Source of the DNA: Symsagittifera roscoffensis
Taxonomy: Eukaryota > Xenacoelomorpha > Acoela > Convolutidae
DNA length: 60,000 bases
Assembly: GCF_963678635.1 (NCBI RefSeq)
Contig: NC_087065.1
Span: forward strand, 29,037,254-29,097,253
Direction: 5' to 3'
Part shown: positions 52,123 to 60,000 of the stretch, piece after piece
Layout: every line of letters starts with the position of its first letter
Numbering within the stretch: position 1 is the stretch's first letter
The notes under the pieces: model-generated
Databases searched by the model: none
What the model saw: only the letters and a program-made list of their open reading frames with translations
What the model was told of the DNA's origin: nothing
Translations under genes and position numbers: made by a program

Positions 52123-52501
52123 ATTGTTGAATGTCAAAGTTATGCCGGACTCTGAGCAAAAAGGAACAAAAAATCAGAAATCACCTCCGAAGCCAATTCC
52201 TGCGAGTAAGATGAAGGTTCCAGCAGATATTATAGACAAGTCCCTTGGCTCACTTAATCAGCAGAACGATTTTATTACTCTGTACAAATTAACTAAACTG
52301 AAGCGTTGCTATGACCTAATGCCTACAAGCTCAAAGTTGGTAATATTTGACACACAACTTCACGTGAAGAAGGCGTTTCACGCTCTTGTGTATAACAACG
52401 TACGAGCAGCACCTCTTTGGGACAATGAGAAGCAAAAGTTCGTGGGCATGCTGACTATTACAGATTTTATCCGAATATTGATTTGCTACTATAAATCAGA
52501 A
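52123..52501 (+). CDS. PRKAG: AMPK gamma subunit, first visible coding exon (CDS from 52142)
   Basis: A 3' splice site (TTGCTTCTACAG) at 52111-52122 precedes the exon, so an upstream non-coding exon or spliced leader is likely. The ATG at 52142 starts [10 protein letters not shown]. It opens a 120-codon exon with a basic, Pro-rich N-terminus and CBS domain 1 (about residues 55-115: [36 protein letters not shown]). Arg 88 corresponds to a nucleotide-binding Arg of the gamma family. The donor is inferred at GAA/GTTCGT (52501/52502), which keeps phase 0 and joins ICYYKSE to MRQLEEQ. The site is a weak donor, so a small missed exon cannot be excluded. Confidence 0.9.
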
Positions 52502-53039
52502 GTTCGTCTATCACTCAAATTTCATTTACAAAAAAAACAGGATAGGCGGTTGCGGTGCAAGTAGCACAGAATGTTCCGACCACACCTCATTCCTATCAAT
52601 TCTTCGAAAAGTTTTTTTTTAAGTTTGTCTTTTTTAGTGCGTGGTGTGATTAGGTATAGAAATAATAAAACACAGAATGACAAAACAGAAAAGTAAAAAT
52701 TAGAAAATATTTATTTCCTAAAAATTAGAAAATATATTTCTTCTAACGACGGAGGCTTAATTATTGTGCAGAACTTTATCAGGCACTTTTTTCCAAACCG
52801 CGGCAATGAAATTCCGCCGCAGAACTAACCCAACAAATACTGCAACAAGCGATTCCAGCTCAACTACGAAGACTGTCGAATGATTTCGGGACTTAATTTT
52901 TCTTCAGTGGTTTGCGTTCAAGTTTCTGGAAAAAATCAGTGTTTCACAAAAAGGTGCTTCCTACAAAAGTGAAAAACGTGAACACCATTGCGAAAGTAAT
53001 TTTCTCGAAAAAGTTATATATATATATATAAAAAATAAA

Positions 53040-53440
53040 CATGACATTGATTTGAATACAATTATTCATAAAAACAAATCACGAACGAGACAAGCAACAC
53101 GTGGTGAGATTGCTGTTCATGCAACAAGACTGAAAAAGTCAAATGAAAATTATTATATACGTTCTAATACGCTATACAACTACTTTAGCCAAATTGTGGA
53201 CTTCGAAAATCAAGATTATGACAGCCTGAAAATATCTATAACAAACACGTTTTGGAAATTCTTCAACAGAAATTTTGCAGAAAACAACTTGTGTATGTGG
53301 AGAATTCTTTGCTGGTGTGGAAACTGCAACCCACCGGGAAAAATTATGAACTTATAAACGAGGGTTCAAAACCCATGGAGAAATCCTTAAGCCTACACTA
53401 CTACTACTACTATATATATATATATATATTTTTTTTTTTT
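53040..53440 (+). mobile_element. 3' fragment of a LINE-1-related element inside the AMPK intron
   Basis: The frame at 53052-53357 encodes TRQATRGEIAVHATRLKK, then SNTLYNYFSQIVDFE and CMWRILCWCGNCNPPGKI. This aligns with the C-terminal region of the LINE-1 units (LLYNIFSQK, CTWRILCPCRQCNPAGKLI). The same layout of stop, about 45 bp, then a (CTA)n tail follows (53396-53411), extended here by (TA)n and a T run. It is a diverged relative sharing the same 3' end type. Confidence 0.75.
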
Positions 53441-55648
53441 GCTCAATAATTTTTAAATCTTTTTTGAAAATCTTTATTGCCAAGGAAGCGCTAAATGAAT
53501 TGCGTTTTAGTACAACCGATAATTCTCAGCTTAAATGACCCATTTTGATATAAGAAACGTTACTTGGTTGCTTTATTCGCTCAAAGCCCGACTAAAACAA
53601 CGATTTCCGACGGTTTTTTTCGCATTAGGACAACTTTTTAGAAATTTGGACTGATAGGGCTTTCATTTGATATATCACTCACGCCATTCAGATGATTATG
53701 TGGTACCTGATGTTGCGTGGAAAACAAAGAAAAAGCACCAGAATACAAATTTCCTCTCCATTTTCAATGGTCGGAACAACAAAGCAACAACATATAGGAA
53801 TAAAATGATTTGCAAAAGAACTGATCAAAGAAAGCGACAGTCAGTCGAGGAAAGGCGCTTTGTTGAAATGTGTATTCTTCCCCGATTCAAAAAGTTACTT
53901 GTACATAAATTAAATGATATATCATGTGATAAGGAAACCCCCGTGAGTCCTAATTTAAATTCGGAGGGAAACTGTAATCAACTTGCCATGCAAAAACACT
54001 ATGTTCACTGATGAATGCACTAGAGATAATTCAACGTTTATCTCAAAGTTTGTAGCCCATAATTAGGAGATACAACTTATAGGAAGTCAGTGAGAAACTC
54101 TTGATTGCCTTTTTACACAAACGAGCTATCGAGTGTAGTGTTATATTACGAGTCAACTTTTTCCTCAATACGCAAATAAAAGTGGTCATTTGTTGATACT
54201 TTTGCTGCATACCATTGACAATTTAGTAGCACAAGTAGCTGCCGTCCGTACTGGGCTAGTGTTTGAGTATTTTCAAGCGACCGTGGTGTAGATCCGAGGA
54301 CTTGAGATTCCTATTATTAGAAGCAAAATTTTTCAATGCATGATTTTGCAAAGTTCGACTTCGCCTGTGAAATTTTTTGATTTTTCATTGATCGACTTTA
54401 CTCATTGAGTTTTATCCGGCTTAGTTTTTCATTATTTGTTTGCTTCATTCCATTTTGGGAACGGTCGAACATATTTCTACGCGCTATGTGAGCTGAAGGT
54501 TTAGCAGCTACATGAGGGGACATTTCATACACTGATATTATTCGGATCTGTTGGTCTGACTAAACGGTTGACTATAATTGATGCGCACAGTTGACTATAA
54601 ATTGCCGCGCTCGATTGCCAACAGTGCAATTATTTACAGTTTTTTGTCAAACTTGGCAAGTACCAGTTAAGTGTAAAAGAACGGAGTGGTTTTCACCTCA
54701 ATAGTTTTTGATGCTTTTTTGTTTTGTTTTGAACAGCGAGAGTGAAAAGGTCAGCTAAAACGTGACGAGTAACTTCTATTTTCAAAAATGGAATTTTATT
54801 TTCTGAATTCTCAGCGGTAAAAAATAACCTATCGATCCAGTCATTTAAATGCAACATTATTACGAAATATTAATAGTAAAAACAGTTTGAAGTTCAAATA
54901 GTTTAAACGATATATTTTTTTTTCTTCTAGATTTGAAAAAATGTTCAAAAAGTTTCCTTTTTTCTTTCTATTGGATATATTTCAGTATTGGCGAACATAT
55001 CGAACCTCACGAGAGTTTCTTTTCTTCTTTGAAGTTCACGCCAGGATTGGTTATTCCTTTACTATGTAATCTCAGAGCTTTAGCATGCAGTTGTTTGAAG
55101 CCCATTCTATATTGATTTGCTTTAAACTGAATCAGTTGATGAGAGTTCCACAGCCTTTTCGCGTTTGTTGTTTTCACTGTTTCCTGAAGTATGCGAATGT
55201 TGTTTGATTCTGAAGCTTATGTTCTGCACGCTTTTGAAGATAGTTTCTGAGGTAGAAATGTTTTGCCGGAATATCATTGTTCTTGATCAAGAAGAATTTC
55301 GATTTCACTGTTTAACTTCTCCATGTTTGTCATTTCAACAGAGTCAGTTATAATTCTAAGTGCGTGTTCAGTTGAAAATCGCTGCTTATTTGCTCACGGT
55401 ACAACTGCCATTGATTTGTTTTCCTGGGAAAAATCTAATCGCGTCTCTAAGTTTTGCGTCTCCCTATAGGTATGATAAAACCCGAAGTTTGGTGTAGGTT
55501 GTTGAGTCTCAATTTTAAATATCACTTACTACCCCGCTTTGATGAACTGTGTCAAATGTAGCAGTGAGCTTATTTATTTATTAAACGGTGTAGCTTACTT
55601 ATTTATTAAACGATGTACTTAGGTACTCAATTGAAATTCATCAGCTGG

Positions 55649-55841
55649 AAGAGTATGTTTTTGCTCTTTCACACATGTTTCTCGACAAGGCATGAATGAA
55701 AAATGAAATATTAGAACGCATGAATGAAAAAATAAACTATTTGCATAGTTTTGCGCACTTTTATGGGCTCTTTCACAATTTTCCGGGCTCTTTCACAATT
55801 TTCTGGCTTCTTTCCCTCAGAAAGAGCAAAAACATACTCTT
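55649..55841. repeat. 193-bp segment with 22-bp perfect terminal inverted repeats
   Basis: Positions 55649-55670 and 55820-55841 are exact reverse complements (left end begins AAGAGTATG, right end ends CATACTCTT). Between them are two direct repeats of GGGCTCTTTCACAATTTTC (about 55757-55797) and two of GCATGAATGAAAAA (about 55690 and 55718). No target duplication is visible. It is MITE-like or fold-back-like. Confidence 0.7.
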
Positions 55842-55851
55842 AAACAGTTAC

Positions 55852-55892
55852 AACATAGTTGAAGATGGCCTCGGGCATCTTTCAACTATGTT
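55852..55892. repeat. Hairpin-forming inverted repeat
   Basis: 55852-55867 pairs with 55876-55892 over about 16 bp with one bulged T and an 8-nt loop. It lies 10 bp beyond the terminal inverted repeat segment and may be part of the same fold-back structure. Confidence 0.65.
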
Positions 55893-56511
55893 CTAACTAC
55901 TACAAAGTGACGTAAATAGCACTCTCCATATACGAACGTGGAATTCGCGCAGAAAAAAAACGTGGACGACTTCTAGTTTCGAAAGTGGATTTGTTTTTAG
56001 ATTTCAACGGAATAAAAATTTTACCTATTGATCGAGTTTTCTCTAGTTCATGTTATAAAAAAGCGCCAATCATAAATCGTTCTAGAAACTCAAAGAGCTT
56101 AAAGGGCATCTACTTTTTTCTTTGAAATTCGAAAGCTGAGGTTTCAACTAAGTCATTGTTTTTTTTAATGTTTACTTTCGTTCATTATATACACTAGAAA
56201 ATGAGTCAGGATAGGCAGTAGCTTGTTTATGGGTAGACGTACGGCCGCCAATGTATATAATTAGATCAGTTGCAAGCATAGAATCTTTCCGATAGATTTA
56301 CTGGCTGCGGCCGGTTTTTCCACAAACAAACCGGCAAAAAACACCGTTAATTTTAAGATGCTCTTTACTGTTATTTAGCCAAACTTTTTTTTGTTGTATG
56401 GGAAGTTTTGACAGTTCGAACTTTTTGATTTCCTCCTAAATCTGTTTAAGAAGAATATATCTAAGAAGACTCCATTGTGACAACAAAATTTTAAAAGAAC
56501 TCTTGGTTTAG

Positions 56512-57354
56512 ATGAGACAACTAGAAGAGCAGCGAATTGAAACATGGAGGGAAGTGCTGGCGTATAGAGATGACTTCACCTATATATCGCCAGATGCTTC
56601 CTTGTACGATGCAGTTAAGATGTTAATTGACAACAGAATACACAGGCTGCCCCTGGTCCATCCGTACACTGGAGACGTGCTCTGCATTCTCACTCACAAA
56701 CGTCTTCTCAAGTACCTCTATCTATCTGACGCTACCAGACCTCAGTACATGAACAAGTCCATTGCGGAGTTGCGCATTGGCACATTATCAAATATCGTCA
56801 CCGTACACCCGGATACTTCTGTAATCACAGCGCTCAAACTCTTCATTCAGCACAAAGTGTCAGCTTTTCCAGTGGTCAACCGCGATTCAGGACGCTGCGT
56901 AGATATTTATTCCAAGTTTGACGTGATTCACCTTGCCGCAGACAGATCGTACGATAATTTGGACGACTCAATAATGAAGGCGTTAGAGAGAAGGAAAATG
57001 AATCAAAGTTCTCAGGGCGAAGAGCAGCAAAGCACTGATGAGAGTGCAATGGAAACGGACAATGCTGATGCTACGGCTGGATGTTCAGTTTACCATTGCA
57101 AATTGACTAATTCATTGAATGAAGTTGTTGATTTGATAGCGAAAGCAGAGGTACATAGATTAGTTATTTTGGATGAGGGTTACAAGGTCGTGGGCTTGAT
57201 TTCATTGTCAGACATCTTGAGCTATCTCATTCTGCAGCACCCCGATACGATTTTGGGAGGCCCGGGGGGACTTCGGATGGGTGGATCGCGTTGCAATTCC
57301 CTACCAGGCAGCTCTTCCTCAGTGGAAAGCGTAGAGATGGTTCATAGGCTGTAG
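56512..57354 (+). CDS. PRKAG: AMPK gamma subunit, last coding exon (CBS domains 2-4)
   Basis: Supplies residues 121-400. It begins MRQLEEQRIETWREV, the conserved helix before CBS2. CBS2 (about 141-190) has RIHRLPLV with His 164 and Arg 165. CBS3 (about 214-264) has KVSAFPVV and IYSKFDVI with Asp 257. CBS4 (about 311-361) has EVHRLVIL with His 335 and Arg 336, and SLSDILSYL with Asp 354. These are the adenine-nucleotide-contacting positions of gamma subunits and all are kept, so the protein should sense AMP/ADP/ATP within the alpha-beta-gamma kinase. Unusual: a Gln/Ser/Glu/Asp-rich insert of about 30 residues (281-312) between CBS3 and CBS4, and a Ser/Gly-rich C-terminal tail. Stop TAG at 57352. 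Confidence 0.96.
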   Translation: MRQLEEQRIETWREVLAYRDDFTYISPDASLYDAVKMLIDNRIHRLPLVHPYTGDVLCILTHKRLLKYLYLSDATRPQYMNKSIAELRIGTLSNIVTVHPDTSVITALKLFIQHKVSAFPVVNRDSGRCVDIYSKFDVIHLAADRSYDNLDDSIMKALERRKMNQSSQGEEQQSTDESAMETDNADATAGCSVYHCKLTNSLNEVVDLIAKAEVHRLVILDEGYKVVGLISLSDILSYLILQHPDTILGGPGGLRMGGSRCNSLPGSSSSVESVEMVHRL

Positions 57355-58390
57355 TTTCACATGATATCACTGCATAAACTGACTATCATCATGCCCATCT
57401 GACCAAACTAACAGACTGAGAATTGTAGTAGTTACACAGAATTGAATTACGCATATTCAAATTTTTAAACAGGTTAATTTTGTATAATTATTATGTTAAT
57501 CAGTTAAAACTTGGACTTGAAATCCGTATCCAAGATTTATGAATCTTTTCAATTAACTACATACATGTGCGGATTTCTTGTCAATGGAATAATTAAATCT
57601 ATCTTCTCGTTTTCCTGTATCGAAAATACGTTTTGTAAAATGCAAAGTGCCTAACAAACGGATTAACTTAAAATTTAACTGCTTTATCAGTTTAAAGTGT
57701 TAATGAATGAAGTAAGTTTTCATCTGCATTTCTTAAGGCGGTTATTTGAAAGTTATCAGTGGAATCCCCAAATACCTAATTTCATTTTTTTTTTCAAATA
57801 ATTAGCCTAATTCTCTTTTGACATTAATTATCGCTGTAAAAATAACGATGAATTTCATGATTACTTTTCCAACCTTCTAGTTGTATTCTTTCCTGACATG
57901 AGAAGATGACCCGAGTAAAAAAAAGTCAGTATAGCTGGAATTTAGCTTTACAGTATTTGCCTCAAATTTAAATAGCTCTATTGATATCTTGCTGAACTCT
58001 GATGGTGCGCGGCTAGCAAAATCAATTAACAATTTATGAATCTAATCAAGTAAAACTTAAAAAGGAAGTTTTTTCTTCAAAAAAAAATAGCTAAATTAAA
58101 GTCTTGACAAATATTTAGTCGCTCGAATATTATTCTGCTCGTAACAAAATAGGAATGGTCCAATACTGTATTTCATTAAATCACCGAACAATTGGTAGTT
58201 CGGGTCTTATCTGTAATTTACAATAACTAAAGGTTCTTAGCAGCACCGAGTCTCTTTCGCATGTGTTTAATTTCACACTTTTGGCAAAACACGGTTTTGG
58301 CAGACAAAAACCTGTCAATCAAGGTCCTTCAAGGCCGTTTTTTGAACTAAATTAATGAGATTGATGTAAAAAAAAACAAAAAATGTTTTA
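57355..58390 (+). other. AMPK gamma 3' flank
   Basis: A+T-rich, no ORF of note. No canonical AATAAA is seen in the first 300 bp (only AATTAAA near 57590), so the polyadenylation site cannot be placed with confidence. Nothing else is recognised in this stretch. Confidence 0.4.
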
Positions 58391-58470
58391 GTGGGGGAAT
58401 TCGAACCCGGTTTCGAAGGTCAAGTTTGTATTTCTGGTCGGGAAAGTAAGCCGCACGGCCATTGTCTCTC
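58391..58470 (-). ncRNA. tRNA-like sequence (tRNA pseudogene or tRNA-derived SINE head)
   Basis: Read on the minus strand it holds a good A-box-like TGGCCGTGCGGC, a B-box-like GGTTCGAATTCC about 40 nt later, and T-runs immediately downstream (58360-58385) that could stop RNA polymerase III. The acceptor ends do not pair (GAGAGAC against CCCCCAC) and the T-loop has an extra base, so it is not a functional tRNA. The class II-like spacing is only suggestive of a Leu/Ser origin. Confidence 0.4.
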
Positions 58471-58560
58471 TATTTTAGTACATTTTTGGCTCAACTTAGT
58501 GCAGTTAAGTTCCTATTCTACGTTCTTAACTTACTGCCTTTCATAGTTCAAACTTATTCT

Positions 58561-59870
58561 ATGTTACTGTTTGCTCAAAGAGGTGAGATCCGGAGCGAGT
58601 TTAACGAGAGGCATTATTAATTGGCCCGATAAGGTATTCACGGTTGCCGAGCGAGCGGCGTTATATTTGCCATAGGGCAGTGCAGTGACTCGACCTAAGG
58701 TAGTAGTGCCCACCAGGGCGGCTGCAGGGATCGACGATCCAAACGAAATAACCAGTACGTAAATCACGGTTGGGATCGATCGGCTTGCCATTTCAAGCGC
58801 TTGTTCAAAAAAAGAATATACTCCTACAGCCACCGCTATGTTAGCGACGGAAAACTAATCAAGTGCTCGCCTAAGAGGAAATGGTTAGGAGTTAACGCTT
58901 CTAATTTAGTTCCATCGGGACTAACTGTGCCAGTGCCCGCGTGTTTATCTCCACTGATCAACAACAGAGGTGAGTTCTTTTCGTTTCACAAACACGGTTT
59001 GCGACAAAAACGGGTAATTTATCAACAAGCGTGAAGCCATTGTAACACCGTGGTGTTATCGATCCACCAAAAAGTGCGGTTTACATTAATTGAAAACGCA
59101 CGTAGTATATCTTCCTTCAAACGAGATGCCAGCAATTTGGCCGGCAATTTCAGCTTCGGACTGGACAAAGCCTTCATTGGTGATACCCATGATTTACCAA
59201 GTACGAAGACGAGTTCAGTTTGTTCAGTCTCAATAATCCGGACACGAAGGAAACGAACCGCGCAAAACACATCGTGCGAGCTATCCCCAAACATATGGAG
59301 CTCATCTTGATCAAATGGGTTACTAAATTAGTACCGGGGAATGACTATTTTTCCTAGGTCGAACAGACTTGAATGCCCTACATGAATTGTTTCCGAAGCG
59401 TTTCTGGCAAAGGATCATCCCATGGTAGCCCAGTTGTGCGCTAAATGTCTTTTAGGAGTAGTAGGAGCGCCCTTGCCATAAAGGGAGCCACCAAACCAAT
59501 AGAATTTTAGACCGATGAAATAAAACTGAGAACACTTGTCTGAAACATTTGTTCAGAGCTCACGGTTAATTCGACGAATAACAAAAAGAGTTGATTTCGT
59601 GGTTCCACTTTAACCCTAAAAATGAGAGTTCAAATGGTCGCCTCCACTCGCAATGTCCGTTTGTTCTGCTTTTACCTCAATCGAGGGGTTTGACTTCTCT
59701 TTAATTGCAGGAACATTTCTCACGAACTTTGTGAGACGGAATCCCCCTATTCACCGGATCATTGCTTTTTCTCAGTGCGTCATCGCGATTGTCGAACAAA
59801 TCCAAAAAATCATTCTTTTAGATACTAGTAAGTACTGCTCGAAATGCTACAGGAAATTTTTCATCGCTAT
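58561..59870 (-). pseudogene. BEL/Pao pol remnant: RT end, RNase H, integrase-deleted, C-terminal domain
   Basis: Read on the minus strand in broken frames: FLGLKWNHEINSF, NSIGLVAPFMARALLLLKDI, WDDPLPETLR, then FGDSSHDVFCAVRFLR and VFVLGKSWVSPMKALSSPKL with FWWIDNTTVLQWL, then LPVFVANRV. These are the order and motifs of BEL/Pao RT-RNase H. It then jumps to ALTPNHFLLGEHL and, at 58564-58833, TLGRVTALPYGKYNAARSAT with LIMPLVKLAP, matching the end of BEL/Pao pol (DUF5641-type region). The integrase core between them is deleted near 58900-58960. Multiple stops are present. The left limit near 59870 is uncertain. Confidence 0.75.
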
Positions 59871-60000
59871 CCCTGGTTGTTTGCTGAGGTGCAAATGAGC
59901 GCACGTTGGAGTCCCGAGCACCGAAATAATGCTAGATATACTAAGTAACTTGCACATCCGACGTGGCATCCTCGCACCATTAAAAGCGCAAAGAAGGTTG
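59871..60000. other. Window end, unassigned
   Basis: No ORF or recognised repeat. It could be further BEL/Pao RT sequence too decayed to read. Confidence 0.3.

Larger units (their letters stand above)
52502..56511 (+). other. AMPK gamma intron (about 4.0 kb)
   Basis: Inferred between the donor at 52502 and the acceptor CTTGGTTTAG ending at 56511. It contains a LINE-1-related 3' fragment with (CTA)n and (TA)n tracts (about 53040-53440) and a fold-back structure at 55649-55892. From 53440 to 55640 I see no gene. The frame at 53667-54011 has no recognisable similarity and ordinary A+T-rich composition. Confidence 0.8.

Noticed and set aside
53667-54011. 114-codon frame in the AMPK intron as an additional exon
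   Set aside because: No recognisable similarity, no clear splice sites around it, and it would break the AMPK gamma alignment. Kept as unassigned.
55560-55620. Two copies of a TTATTTATTAAACG-containing 25-bp unit
   Set aside because: Simple A+T-rich tandem duplication without further structure; not reported as a feature.
58391-58470. Functional tRNA gene
   Set aside because: A- and B-box-like words are present but the acceptor stem does not pair and the T-arm has an extra base.

Overview
This window is animal DNA: about 50 kb of nested and tandemly duplicated retrotransposons beside one ordinary host gene. The host gene, on the + strand at 52.1-57.4 kb, encodes the gamma (nucleotide-sensing) subunit of AMP-activated kinase in two visible coding exons separated by a 4.0 kb intron. 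Nothing else looks like host coding sequence. The A+T-rich composition, single compact AMPK gamma gene and mix of Ty3/Gypsy, BEL/Pao and non-LTR elements fit an invertebrate, perhaps a nematode. The species cannot be fixed from sequence alone.

Layout. 1-12211: a decayed Ty3/Gypsy element on the minus strand (3' ORFs, macro-like domain, integrase, RNase H, RT, protease, gag, leader), full of frameshifts and stops. 9678-20874: a 5.6 kb tandem duplication carrying that element's gag start and leader, a BEL/Pao RNase H scrap, a scrap of LINE, a related LTR in the opposite orientation, and a LINE RT unit. 19156-29370: a head-to-tail array of about 2 kb LINE-derived units ('LINE-1' here), all sharing one internal RT deletion and one stop. 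29371-30992 plus 50643-51665: a second LINE ('LINE-2'), inserted in the array spacer. 30993-50642: a 19.65 kb Ty3/Gypsy element with almost identical 922/923 bp LTRs, inserted inside LINE-2. 51666-51996: array spacer resumes, then an inverted scrap. 52123-57354: AMPK gamma. 58391-58470: tRNA-like sequence. 58561-about 59870: BEL/Pao pol remnant.

The most unusual object is the 19.65 kb element. Read on the minus strand it has a 5' LTR, a 2.8 kb leader sprinkled with a TCCGGATTgg motif, one fused gag-pol frame of about 3,200 codons (coiled coil, two CCHC knuckles, protease, RT, RNase H, a long linker, integrase, GPY/F-like module), and a C-terminal domain resembling TARG1/OARD1-type macrodomains. 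After pol come two further large ORFs (406 and 967 aa) with no recognised family and no envelope features, then the 3' LTR. LTR identity (about 99.5%) implies a recent insertion, yet the integrase zinc-finger region carries a one-base frameshift and lacks a zinc-ligand cysteine. A related older element at 1-9851 confirms that the macro-like domain and the presence of ORFs after pol are family properties, but its 3' ORFs differ.
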